From Streptomyces sp. A 4/2 (GTDB lineage: Bacteria > Actinomycetota > Actinomycetes > Streptomycetales > Streptomycetaceae): DNA of 64,000 nt. How positions within the stretch are numbered: position 1 is the stretch's first letter; each line of letters begins with the position of its first letter. The stretch spans positions 372,001 through 436,000 of the forward strand of contig NZ_CALNVW010000019.1 in NCBI RefSeq assembly GCF_940670765.1, in the 5' to 3' direction. Positions 1 to 9,530 of this stretch are shown piece by piece. The notes beneath the pieces are model-generated. The model ran no database searches, was not told the DNA's origin, and saw only the letters and a program-made list of their open reading frames with translations. The position numbers were made by a program, and so were the translations under genes.

Positions 1-1020
1 CCCCGGATGGCAGGCCGAGAGGCCGCCGCCGTCCGTGTTCACCGGGAGGTCGCCGTCGCGCAGCAGGCGGCCCTTCTCGACGAACGCGCCGCCCTCGCCC
101 TTCGCGCAGAAGCCCAGGTCCTCCAGCGTCACCAGCGTCATATAGGTGAACGCGTCGTAGATCTCCGCGAGGTCCACGTCCGCCGGGCGTACCCCCGCGC
201 GTTCGAAGGCCAGCCGACCGCTCACCGCCGCCGGGGAGACCGTGAAGTCGTCCCACTCGGACATCGTGGTGTGCGAGACGTGTTCGCCCGTGCCCAGCAC
301 CCACACCGGGGCCTTCGCGCAGTCCGCCACGTACTCCTCGGCGACCAGCAGGACCGCGCAGCCGCCGTCGCTCCTGATGCAGCAGTGCAGCTTGGTGAAC
401 GGGTCCGCGATCATCGGGCCCGCCAGGACCTCGTCCACGGTGATCGGGGTGCGGTACATCGCGTCCGGGTTGTGGGCCGCGTTGGCCCGTGCCTGGACGG
501 CCACCGATGCCAGCTGCTCCAGGGTGGTGCCGTACTCGTGCATGTGGCGGCGGGCGGCCATCGCGTACTTGGCGATGAGCGAGTGGCCGTGGGGCACCTC
601 GAACTGGAGCGGGCCGCGCGCGCCGAACGAGAGGTTGGACGTGCGGCGCTTGGCCTTGATGTCGGCGCGGGCGGTCGAACCGTAGACGAGCAGAACCGCG
701 TTGGCGTGGCCCGCGGCGATCGCGTCGGCCGCGTGGGCCGCCATGACCTCCCAGGTGGAGCCGCCGACAGCGGTGGAGTCCACCCAGGTGGGTTTCAGGC
801 CCAGGTACTCGGCGACCTCCACCGGGGCGAGGGTGCCGAGGCCCGCCGAGCCGAAGCCGTCGATCAGGTCGCGGCTCAGTCCCGAGTCGGCGAGCGCGCG
901 GCGCGCGGCCTGGGCGTGCAGGGCGTAGGGGGTGGCGTCGTCGACCTTGCCGCAGTCCGACAGGGAGACACCGGCGACGGCAACTCGGCGCCGTGGCAGG
1001 GCAGATATGACAGAGGACAT
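1..1020 (-). CDS. Thiolase / lipid-transfer-protein family enzyme, 3' end cut by window edge
   Basis: The first 340 residues are visible, starting MSSVISALPRRRVAVAGVSL. The gene runs off the left edge without a stop. The C-terminal part carries the IYDAFTYM and LGFCAKGEGGAF segments typical of SCP2/Ltp-type thiolases. Where classical thiolases have the nucleophilic Cys, this protein reads VGGSTWEVMAAHA with no Cys, so it may not be a condensing or cleaving thiolase. Ltp2-type retro-aldolases are also non-classical members of this fold. The ATG at 1018-1020 is chosen because the upstream palindrome leaves no room for a longer leader. No Shine-Dalgarno is seen, so it may be leaderless. It is divergent from the acyl-CoA dehydrogenase at 1245. 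Family confident, reaction uncertain. Confidence 0.85.
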   Translation of the reverse strand, partial: MSSVISALPRRRVAVAGVSLSDCGKVDDATPYALHAQAARRALADSGLSRDLIDGFGSAGLGTLAPVEVAEYLGLKPTWVDSTAVGGSTWEVMAAHAADAIAAGHANAVLLVYGSTARADIKAKRRTSNLSFGARGPLQFEVPHGHSLIAKYAMAARRHMHEYGTTLEQLASVAVQARANAAHNPDAMYRTPITVDEVLAGPMIADPFTKLHCCIRSDGGCAVLLVAEEYVADCAKAPVWVLGTGEHVSHTTMSEWDDFTVSPAAVSGRLAFERAGVRPADVDLAEIYDAFTYMTLVTLEDLGFCAKGEGGAFVEKGRLLRDGDLPVNTDGGGLSACHPG

Positions 1021-1021
1021 G

Positions 1022-1042
1022 AATCTGACGGTACATCAGATT
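1022..1042. promoter_or_regulatory. Operator palindrome, copy 1 (CTGACGG-type)
   Basis: Perfect 7-bp arms AATCTGA and TCAGATT surround a 7-bp centre. The core 1025-1039 reads CTGACGGTACATCAG, matching the palindrome shared by this window. It abuts the start codon of the thiolase at 1020, so a bound protein would block that promoter. Binding is inferred. Confidence 0.7.
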
Positions 1043-1209
1043 TGGTGGGTGGTGCCGGTCCCGCGGGATCCGTGTACCGGCCGCCTCGTGAATCCCGCCA
1101 CCGGCCGCCCGGCGCATCTCGCGGACCGGCCGCCTGGCACATCTCCTGCACCGGCTGCCTGGCGCATCTCGTGTACGGACCCTGTGCATCTGGGACGGCG
1201 CGCTCTAGT

Positions 1210-1224
1210 ATGACGCGCCGTCAG
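1210..1224. promoter_or_regulatory. Operator palindrome, copy 2
   Basis: ATGACGCGCCGTCAG contains the perfect inverted repeat TGACG-CGC-CGTCA. It lies about 20 bp before the acyl-CoA dehydrogenase start and partly follows a possible -10 (TAGTAT). It is a divergent-promoter partner of copy 1. Confidence 0.65.
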
Positions 1225-1244
1225 ATCAGGAGAGGGGCCCGCCC

Positions 1245-2414
1245 ATGGATGCCGCCTTCACCGCGGAGCAGGACGAGATCCGTCGTACCCTGCGCGAACT
1301 GCTCACCAAGCGATGCGGTCCGGACGAAGTCAAGGCCGCGGCGGCCACCGCTGCCGGGTACGACCGGGAACTCTGGGGGGCCCTCGCCGAGCAGCTGGGG
1401 CTGCCCGGCCTCGCGATCCCCGCGGAGTACGGGGGAGTGGGGTGCGGCACCGCCGAACTCGTGCTCGCCTGCGAGGAGACCGGGCGGGCGCTGCTGCCGT
1501 CCCCGCTGTTCGCGACCGCCGCGCTCGCCGCGCCGCTGATCGCCGCACTCGGTACGGAGGAACAGCGCGCCGACCTGCTGCCCCGGCTGGCCTGCGGGGA
1601 GCTGACCGCCACCCTGGCCGCACCGCTGGGGGCCGCGCTCGGACTGGTCGGTGCCAACACGGGCGACTGGGCGGGCGGCGGCCGGGCCGGTGGCGTACAG
1701 GCGCGGCCCGTGTCCGGCGCGTGGCGGCTGTACGGGCAGGCCGAGCAGGTCATCGACGGCCACAGCGCGGGGCTGCTGCTCGTGGCCGCGCACACCGGGG
1801 GGTTCGCCCGGAGCCGGACGCTGCTCTTCCTCGTACGGCCGGACGCCGCCGGGGTGTCCCGCGTACGGCAGACCGCCCTGGACGCGACCCGGCCGCAGGC
1901 CAGAATCGAACTTCGGGACGCAGAGGCGGAGTTGCTCGGCGGGAGTGACGAGGCCGATGTGCCGGGGGCGTTGGCACGCACCGGGTGCGTGGCGGCGGCC
2001 GTCCTGGCCGCCGAGGCGGTCGGCGCGGCGGACCGGGCGCTGGCGCGGACCGTGGAGTACGTCCAGCAGCGCGAGCAGTTCGGGCGGGCGATCGGTTCGT
2101 TCCAGGCGGTGAAGCACCGGCTGGCGGGGCTGTACGTCCAGGTGCAGGCGGCCAGGTCGGCCGCGTACTACGCCTCCTGGGACCCCACGGCGGGCGGGCT
2201 GGCGCTGGCACAGGGGCTGGAGGCGCTGCGCAGCGCGGCCTCCGAGGCGATCCAGCTGCACGGCGGGATCGGCTTCACCTGGGAGCACGAGGTGCAGCTG
2301 TACTTCAAGCGCGCGGCGTCCGACGAGCTGCTGTTCGGGCCGGTGCACGGGCTGCGCGCGCACGCGGCGGAGAGTGCGGGGCTGTTCACCGGCCCAGAGG
2401 CGGTCGCGGTCTGA
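1245..2414 (+). CDS. Acyl-CoA dehydrogenase (FAD-dependent)
   Basis: 389 residues, the normal length of the family. It should oxidise an acyl-CoA to the 2-enoyl-CoA with FAD. The N-terminal helical domain (about 1-110, WGALAEQLGLPGLAIPAEYGG) and the C-terminal signatures QREQFGRAIGSFQAVKH and QLHGGIGFTWEHE are clear. The middle is divergent, as in FadE-type subunits that act on steroid or ring-bearing CoA esters, so substrate cannot be read from sequence. The ATG follows AGGAGAGG. Its stop overlaps the start of the reductase at 2414 (ATGA), so the two are translationally coupled. A CTGACGG-type palindrome precedes it. Confidence 0.92.
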   Translation: MDAAFTAEQDEIRRTLRELLTKRCGPDEVKAAAATAAGYDRELWGALAEQLGLPGLAIPAEYGGVGCGTAELVLACEETGRALLPSPLFATAALAAPLIAALGTEEQRADLLPRLACGELTATLAAPLGAALGLVGANTGDWAGGGRAGGVQARPVSGAWRLYGQAEQVIDGHSAGLLLVAAHTGGFARSRTLLFLVRPDAAGVSRVRQTALDATRPQARIELRDAEAELLGGSDEADVPGALARTGCVAAAVLAAEAVGAADRALARTVEYVQQREQFGRAIGSFQAVKHRLAGLYVQVQAARSAAYYASWDPTAGGLALAQGLEALRSAASEAIQLHGGIGFTWEHEVQLYFKRAASDELLFGPVHGLRAHAAESAGLFTGPEAVAV

Positions 2415-2890
2415 TGCTGCCGGGAAAACGACTGGTCCAGAAAGTCTCGTCCACGCGGACGTTCGCGAAGTTCGCGCCGCACGTCGTGCCGGTCATGGAC
2501 CGCACGGTGCACCGGCTGACCCGCGGAAAGGTGCTGCTCAGCGCCCAGATGCTGCCGGGGGTGATCCTGACGGCGACGGGTGCGAAGTCGGGGCAGCCGC
2601 GGGTGACGCCGCTGGCGTGCATGCCGGAGACGGCCACCGGTACGTGGATCCTCGTCGGGTCGAACTTCGGGCGTCCCGGGCATCCCGCGTGGACGGCGAA
2701 CCTGCTGGCGCACCCGGAGGCCGAGGTGAACTGGAAGGGGCAGGACATCAAGGTCACAGCGCGGTTGCTGCAGGGGGAGGAGCGGCTGCGGGTGTGGGAC
2801 CGGGCGCTGGTGTTCTGGCCGCCGTACGCCGCGTACCAGGAGCGGGTGGACCGCGAGATCCGGCTGTTCAGGCTGGAGCGCCGCGGCTGA
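2414..2890 (+). CDS. Deazaflavin (F420)-dependent nitroreductase-family oxidoreductase
   Basis: 158 residues. It matches the split-barrel family of Mycobacterium Ddn and related F420H2-dependent quinone/enoyl reductases: LTATGAKSGQPRVTPLACM, then GSNFGRPGHPAWTANLLAHPEAEV. The start ATG overlaps the upstream dehydrogenase stop by one base. It should use F420H2, whose precursor is made by the FbiC encoded at 36.3 kb. Pairing with an acyl-CoA dehydrogenase suggests it either supplies electrons to, or reduces a product of, the same pathway. Substrate unknown. Confidence 0.85.
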   Translation: MLPGKRLVQKVSSTRTFAKFAPHVVPVMDRTVHRLTRGKVLLSAQMLPGVILTATGAKSGQPRVTPLACMPETATGTWILVGSNFGRPGHPAWTANLLAHPEAEVNWKGQDIKVTARLLQGEERLRVWDRALVFWPPYAAYQERVDREIRLFRLERRG

Positions 2891-2897
2891 ACGGGGG

Positions 2898-3003
2898 CTG
2901 CGGGGTGCCTTTGCGCTGCGGGGTGTCTCCGTGCCGCGGGGTGTCTCCCGGCAGGTACCCGCGGGGTGTCTCCGTGCCGTGGGTGTGGTGCCTCCCGGCA
3001 GGA
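2898..3003 (+). repeat. Imperfect tandem repeats of a GCGGGGTGTCTCCGTGCC-like unit
   Basis: Four to five degenerate copies of an 18-26 bp unit follow the reductase stop and lead directly into the terminator hairpin. They contain no plausible gene and look like slippage-expanded 3' flank. Confidence 0.6.
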
Positions 3004-3007
3004 ACAC

Positions 3008-3039
3008 CGACGGCGGACCACCTCGGTGGTCCGCCGTCG
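3008..3039. terminator. Bidirectional terminator hairpin
   Basis: Perfect 15-bp arms (CGACGGCGGACCACC and its complement) with a TC centre. It lies between the convergent reductase (+) and TetR gene (-). There is no U-tract, as is usual in Streptomyces. Confidence 0.85.
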
Positions 3040-3078
3040 GCGCGACAGGACGAAGGACGTGGTGCCGTCCCGAGGCCG

Positions 3079-3726
3079 TTACTTGGTCGGCTTCTTGCCC
3101 GTGATGCCCAGATGGACCAACATGGCGAGGTTCGGGCGGAGTTCGGCCTGTTTGACGCCCCAGGTCTGGAACCCCTTCTGGTGCGCGGCCACCGCGGCGA
3201 GCATCGCGACCAGGGAGCCCGCCATCGCGGCCGGGCTGACGTCCTTGTCGACCTTGCCCTTGGCCTGGAGCTCCTTGACCGAGTCGGTGAGGGAGTTGGT
3301 GACGGAGTTCAGGATCTTCATGCGGATCTTGTAGAACCGCTTGTCGCCCTCCGCCGCACCGAGGTCCACGACCCGGAGGATCGCGTCGTGGCGCCGCCAG
3401 AAGTCGAGGAATCCCTCGACGAGTTCTTCGGCGGTCTGCCACCCGGCCTTGCCGACCCAGGAACGGCCGGAGACCAGCTCGGTCAACCCGGCGCCCTCCT
3501 TGGCCATTTCCTCCGCGATCTCCAGGACCGCGCCCTCGACGTCGGGGAAGTACTGGTAGAAGGTCGCGGGCGAAGTCCCCGCCTTCCGGGCCACGTCGAT
3601 GACTTTGACGTCCCGGTACGGCGAGGAGCTGAGCATCTCGCTGAGGCAGTCGAGCAGCTTCTGCCGCGTCGCCTGGCCTCGTCGTCCGGCCACGCGGCCG
3701 TCGACGGTGCGTACTTGTCCTGTCAT
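3079..3726 (-). CDS. TetR-family transcriptional regulator (candidate regulator of the catabolic cluster)
   Basis: 215 residues. The N-terminal TetR helix-turn-helix spans about residues 15-65 (RQKLLDCLSEMLSSSP, VIDVARKAGTSPATFYQYF). The C-terminal ligand domain is mostly helical with no family-specific signature I recognise. It stands beside afsK, a position I recall for a TetR gene in other Streptomyces. A CTGACGG-type palindrome covers its own start codon, and better copies stand before six other promoters in this window. The simplest reading is an autoregulated repressor of the acyl-CoA/F420 gene block, perhaps relieved by an acyl-CoA intermediate. Family certain; regulon is inference. 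Confidence 0.92.
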   Translation of the reverse strand: MTGQVRTVDGRVAGRRGQATRQKLLDCLSEMLSSSPYRDVKVIDVARKAGTSPATFYQYFPDVEGAVLEIAEEMAKEGAGLTELVSGRSWVGKAGWQTAEELVEGFLDFWRRHDAILRVVDLGAAEGDKRFYKIRMKILNSVTNSLTDSVKELQAKGKVDKDVSPAAMAGSLVAMLAAVAAHQKGFQTWGVKQAELRPNLAMLVHLGITGKKPTK

Positions 3727-3734
3727 GCCGTCAG
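3720..3734. promoter_or_regulatory. Weak operator copy over the TetR start codon
   Basis: CTGTCATGCCGTCAG keeps the GTCAG half-site exactly and has one mismatch in the other half. It overlaps the TetR ATG at 3724-3726. It fits weak autorepression but could be chance. Confidence 0.4.
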
Positions 3735-4249
3735 CTTACCGAGGGGTGATCGGAGCGCGATTCGGCCGACTGCAAATGGGGTTCGGGCTGGTATTGGGGC
3801 GGCTCGTGAGAGCGGCATTGTTATCAACAGCCTGTGGACAACTTCAGTGGACAACTTTGCGAGGGGTGGTTTTCCGAGGGGGCGATGTCCGGGTAATGGG
3901 GCAAATGTTCGAATCTGATGGCTGTGGGTAACCGGTAGAAGCTGTGTGGCGATGGTGTGACGGGGGTCACCGTACCCGGGGCTCCGGGCCTGTTCGGCGC
4001 TGCTCGGCCCCGTTCGGCGCGTGAGGGCGTCCGGTACGGGCCGGTGCGCCGCCTGTCGGCCCCGGCGTACGCCGCGTCGTGTCCGGATCGCGGTAGGACA
4101 CCCCGATCCGCCCCCGGGTTCGCCACCACCGCCCCAGCCAGGAACAATCGGGGTGCGCACCGCCAGGTGGTGCCCAGTGGTGAGACGCTGAACTCAGCTG
4201 TATGTCGCGGACCCCTTCCGTCGGGGCCGTACGGGGAGGTGGCAAGCGC
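3735..4249. other. Long gene-free region between the TetR gene and afsK
   Basis: About 515 bp without a credible ORF on either strand. It holds a cluster of DnaA-box-like 9-mers near its left end and must contain the divergent promoters. The stretch 3780-3960 is clearly less GC-rich than its surroundings. From memory, Streptomyces coelicolor has the AfsK inhibitor gene kbpA near afsK. Nothing resembling it fits here. Confidence 0.6.
3821..3854. other. Cluster of three DnaA-box-like 9-mers
   Basis: TTATCAACA (3821-3829), TGTGGACAA (3833-3841, exact complement of the Streptomyces-type box TTGTCCACA) and AGTGGACAA (3846-3854, one mismatch) lie within 34 bp. They are too few for oriC, but the cluster could bind DnaA and couple transcription to replication. 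Confidence 0.45.
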
Positions 4250-4252
4250 GTG

Positions 4253-6643
<2,391 letters not shown>

Positions 6644-6665
6644 CCCCGGGGTCCGGCTCCCGGGG
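6644..6665. terminator. Hairpin between convergent afsK and membrane-protein gene
   Basis: CCCCGGG (6644-6650) pairs with CCCGGGG (6659-6665). A second CCCCGGG at 6678-6684 offers an alternative stem. It sits immediately after the afsK stop. Confidence 0.6.
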
Positions 6666-6672
6666 GACTCGT

Positions 6673-7452
6673 CTACTCCCCGGGCCGCCGCGCCCGCGTC
6701 GCCCCGCCAGGCTGGTCGTCCGCCCGCGCCCCCGAGCTCCCCGGCGCCGATTCCGGAGCGCCTTCAGGAGTCCCTTCCGGGGCGCCGTCCGGGGCCGTGA
6801 GCTCCGCCGGCAGATCGGCCGAACTGAACGACACGGTGTCGTGCTCCGTCCCCGGCTCGTACGGCTCGTACGGCTGGTACGGCGGCGGCTCCGTCCGCGG
6901 CCCCGGTCCCGGCTGCGGGGCGGACTCGTACGGACCGGGCTCGTACGGGGAAGCCCCGTACGGAGCGTCCTGGTACGGGGGAGGCGGGGGCGGCGGAGGC
7001 GCGTACCCCGCATCCGGCCCGGCCTGCTGCCGAGCCGCACTCCGCCGTCCGCTCATCAACGCCGAGCCCAGCAGCATCAGCACCCCGCCCGCCAGCGCGT
7101 ACGCGACGCCGATCCCCAGGCCCGTACCGTCCGAACTGATCGCCAGGGTGTGCTGCGCCATACCGACCCGGACCATCCACAGCACGGTGAAGCCGATGGT
7201 GATCACCCCGGCGAGCGCGATCAGCCAACGGGTGCGCAACAGGACGCCGATCACGGTGACCAGCGCGGCGAACGCGAACGGGATCAGGATGGATCCGCCC
7301 CAGTCCGGTCTGGTCGCGGTGATCCCGTCGAACAGGTCCTGGATCCGGTACGCACTGCCGTGGCGGCCGTCGTACCAGTTACGGAAGGGGCTGTATACGG
7401 CGGCCGCCGCTCCGACGAGAGCGACGAGGGAGCCGGTGACGTTGCGGATCAT
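6673..7452 (-). CDS. Membrane protein with Pro/Tyr-rich cytoplasmic tail
   Basis: 259 residues. Four hydrophobic segments are visible in the first 140 residues (SLVALVGAAAAVYS; ILIPFAFAALVTVIGVLL; WLIALAGVITIGFTVLW; LGIGVAYALAGGVLMLLGSAL). Then comes a disordered tail of PPPPPPPPYQ and repeated PYE/PYG units. I do not recognise a functional family. Tails of this kind mediate protein interactions in actinobacteria. It is convergent with afsK and divergent from the secreted protein at 7674. Its 3' end shares a hairpin with afsK. Confidence 0.8.
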   Translation of the reverse strand: MIRNVTGSLVALVGAAAAVYSPFRNWYDGRHGSAYRIQDLFDGITATRPDWGGSILIPFAFAALVTVIGVLLRTRWLIALAGVITIGFTVLWMVRVGMAQHTLAISSDGTGLGIGVAYALAGGVLMLLGSALMSGRRSAARQQAGPDAGYAPPPPPPPPYQDAPYGASPYEPGPYESAPQPGPGPRTEPPPYQPYEPYEPGTEHDTVSFSSADLPAELTAPDGAPEGTPEGAPESAPGSSGARADDQPGGATRARRPGE

Positions 7453-7673
7453 CTACGGTCTCCTCGCCGGGTCTCGGTTCCGACGCTACGCCGGGGGTGT
7501 GGGCGACGCCACCAGGGAACACCCCGCCCGGTTGCGCTCCACATGCGGAGATTCCGTAGGCGCCGGACATCAATTCGGTGACGGAGCCCCCGCACCGGCA
7601 TCTGCGCCCTCCCGCCCGCGAATTCCGGCCCCGGACGCCTGTTACGGTGACGCCCGAATCCGGGGGAGACAAC

Positions 7674-8201
7674 ATGATCGTGCGACGTTTGAAGTTCGGG
7701 GCCGTCCTGGTGGGCGTGGTCCTCTCATTGACCGGCTTCTCACGAGGCCACGGCTCCAGCCACGGTTCCAGCCACAGTCACAGCTACGGTCACGGCTCCA
7801 GCCACAGTTCCAGCGGGGGCGGCTGCTCCAGCCACAAGACCCACAACAACGACTACAGCTCGTCGAACCGCAACAGTTACGACTCCACGCCCACCCACGC
7901 GGCGAAGCCCACGACCACTCCGTCGGCCACCGGCACGGTCGTCACCTGCGTACGGCCGGGCACGACATCGGCCACCGTCCGGGTGTCCGCCACCTCGGGA
8001 AGCGGGAAGCGCACCTACCGCGTGAACATGAGCTTCCTGGGGGCGAACGGTTCCGTGGTCGACACCGGCATGGCGGACGTCGATCTGTCCGGCAGCAGAG
8101 GCGCGACAGCGACCGTGAAGGTACCGATGAACGTGGCGTCGGAGGTCGCGTCGGTCGACCACTGCCGGGTCGACTCGGTGTCGTTCCAGTACCAGTACTA
8201 G
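7674..8201 (+). CDS. Secreted or surface protein with Ser/His/Gly-rich segment
   Basis: 175 residues from ATG 7674, chosen because GGGGGAG precedes it and the product then begins with a signal peptide (MIVRRLKFGAVLVGVVLSLTG). The frame is open further upstream to 7578. Residues about 20-50 are almost only Ser, His and Gly (GHGSSHGSSHSHSYGHGSSH), a possible metal-binding or flexible wall-spanning region. A Thr-rich linker follows, then a compact beta-type domain of about 85 residues with two Cys (VVTCVRPG, VDHCRVDS) that probably form a disulfide. No family recognised. A strong hairpin overlaps its stop. Confidence 0.75.
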   Translation: MIVRRLKFGAVLVGVVLSLTGFSRGHGSSHGSSHSHSYGHGSSHSSSGGGCSSHKTHNNDYSSSNRNSYDSTPTHAAKPTTTPSATGTVVTCVRPGTTSATVRVSATSGSGKRTYRVNMSFLGANGSVVDTGMADVDLSGSRGATATVKVPMNVASEVASVDHCRVDSVSFQYQY

Positions 8202-8217
8202 CGAGTACCGGTACTGG
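8186..8217. terminator. Bidirectional terminator hairpin
   Basis: 14-bp arms (CCAGTACCAGTACT / AGTACCGGTACTGG, one G-U type mismatch) and loop AGCG. It overlaps the stop of the secreted protein and faces the end of the enoyl-CoA hydratase gene. Confidence 0.8.
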
Positions 8218-8230
8218 TGCCAGGGCCGCC

Positions 8231-9019
8231 TCACCGCACCCTGAACTCGGGCCTCCCGTCCCCCTTCCCCTTCCGCGCCCCGAACAGCTCCGCCTGCCGG
8301 TCGGCCGGGAGGTTGCCGAGGGCCACCAGGTGGGGGGCCTGTGCCAGGGCCTGGGTGCGGGCGCTCTCCTTCGCGGCCCATACCGCCCGTACCGTTCCCT
8401 GGACCGCATCCGTGGGGTACGAGGCGATCGTCGTCGCGCAGGTGACCGCGGCAGCCAACTCGTCCCCGTCCGGGGTGACTTCGCTGACCAGTCCCGTCTC
8501 GTACGCCCGCCGGGCCGAGATGCGTTCCGCCGTGCCCATCAGTGCCATCCGGGCGACCTCCCCGAACGGCATCCGCTGGGCGAGGTAGATGGTCTCGTAC
8601 GCGCTGACCATCCCGTACGTCGTGTGCGGGTCGAAGAACGTCGCCGTTTCGCCCGCGATGACGAACTCCGCCTCGCCCAGCAGGTAGAACGCCCCGCCGC
8701 AGGCCATCCCGCGCACCGCGGCGATCACCGGTTTCCACAGGTCGTTGGCCTTCGGGCCGATGGCGATCATCGGGTCGTCGATGGAGTACGGGGACGGCGG
8801 CTGCGCCACCGACACCGAGCGGTCGATCCCCGTGCAGAAGGCCCGGGTGCCCGCGCCGGTGACGACGGCCGCACGTATCGAGTCGTCGAAGCGCAACTCC
8901 CGCCAGACCGTGGAGAGTTCCACCGCCGTGGTCAGGTCGATGGCGTTCAGCCGGTCCGGCCGGTCGATGGTGACGACCGCGACGCCGGTCCCGGTGTCCC
9001 GCTCCACGCGCAGGCTCAT
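8231..9019 (-). CDS. Enoyl-CoA hydratase/isomerase (crotonase) family protein
   Basis: 262 residues, normal for the crotonase fold: VAVVTIDRPDRLNAID near the start, TGAGTRAFCTGID, and the oxyanion-hole segment GMACGGAFYLLGEAEFVIA. In the region where hydratases carry their two catalytic glutamates this protein reads ETATFFDPHTTYGMVS, so ordinary water addition is doubtful and another crotonase reaction is possible. It is third in a minus-strand operon after the thiolase and the DUF35 protein, so it should act on the same CoA ester. The 41-bp tandem repeats immediately upstream separate it from the DUF35 gene. Confidence 0.88.
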   Translation of the reverse strand: MSLRVERDTGTGVAVVTIDRPDRLNAIDLTTAVELSTVWRELRFDDSIRAAVVTGAGTRAFCTGIDRSVSVAQPPSPYSIDDPMIAIGPKANDLWKPVIAAVRGMACGGAFYLLGEAEFVIAGETATFFDPHTTYGMVSAYETIYLAQRMPFGEVARMALMGTAERISARRAYETGLVSEVTPDGDELAAAVTCATTIASYPTDAVQGTVRAVWAAKESARTQALAQAPHLVALGNLPADRQAELFGARKGKGDGRPEFRVR

Positions 9020-9110
9020 GACCGCTCCTGTCGCCGGTGCGGCACCGTCGCGCCGCTCATGACCGCTCCCGCCGTCGGTCCGGCACCGTCACGCCGCTCA
9101 TGACCGCTCC
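9015..9110 (-). repeat. 41-bp tandem repeat (2.3 copies) at a stop/start junction
   Basis: Copies begin at 9015, 9056 and 9097 (last one partial, 14 bp), each with the TCATGA that forms the DUF35 stop and the crotonase start. Only the outer copies are used: TGA at 9098-9100 and ATG at 9017-9019. An ancestral ATGA overlap seems to have been pushed apart by duplication. Confidence 0.85.
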
Positions 9111-9523
9111 AGCAGCCAGCGCGGCAGGGTCATGCCGTCCACCTCGGTGAACGCCACCTGCACCCGCGCCCCGATGCGCAGCCGCGCCGGGTCCACGGAG
9201 TTCAGCGGGGCGTCGGCGTCGGCCACGACGTTGCCGACGAGGCGGATCTGCGGGGCGTCGGCGAGTTCCACCAGGACCGCGTTGTACGGGGCCATCGCGG
9301 CGTAGTCGGGGAGCAGCGGCGGATGGGGGAGTACGTACGACCAGATACGGCCGCGTCCGCTCATCAGGCGCCACTCGCTGTCGAAGGACTGGCAGTGCGG
9401 GCAGCAGGGGCGGGGCGGGAAGCGCGGGGTGTCGCAGTCGGCGCAGCACTGGACGCGGAGCTCGTGCTGTGCGGTGTACTCCCAGAAGGGGGCGCCGTCG
9501 TCGTCGGGGACTGGCTGGAGCAT
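9098..9523 (-). CDS. DUF35 Zn-ribbon / OB-fold acyl-CoA-binding protein
   Basis: 141 residues. A zinc ribbon occupies residues about 25-46 with Cys27, Cys30, Cys41 and Cys44, followed by an OB-fold domain (GRGRIWSYVLPHPPLL to the end). DUF35 proteins pair with thiolase-fold subunits. In steroid side-chain degradation the Ltp2/ChsH2-type pair performs retro-aldol cleavage, and in polyketide-like systems such proteins bind the acyl group. It starts 7 bp after the thiolase stop, as expected for a stable partner. The steroid parallel is inference from architecture, not proof of substrate. Confidence 0.9.
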   Translation of the reverse strand: MLQPVPDDDGAPFWEYTAQHELRVQCCADCDTPRFPPRPCCPHCQSFDSEWRLMSGRGRIWSYVLPHPPLLPDYAAMAPYNAVLVELADAPQIRLVGNVVADADAPLNSVDPARLRIGARVQVAFTEVDGMTLPRWLLERS

Positions 9524-9530
9524 CTCTGTC

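Noticed and set aside
7..1539. Long plus-strand open frame of 510 codons over the left thiolase
   Set aside because: It is the GC-driven shadow of the minus-strand thiolase; the translation is Arg/His/Gly-rich with no domain.
3821..3854. DnaA-box cluster read as a replication origin
   Set aside because: Three boxes only, no dnaA/dnaN genes and no long box array, so not oriC.
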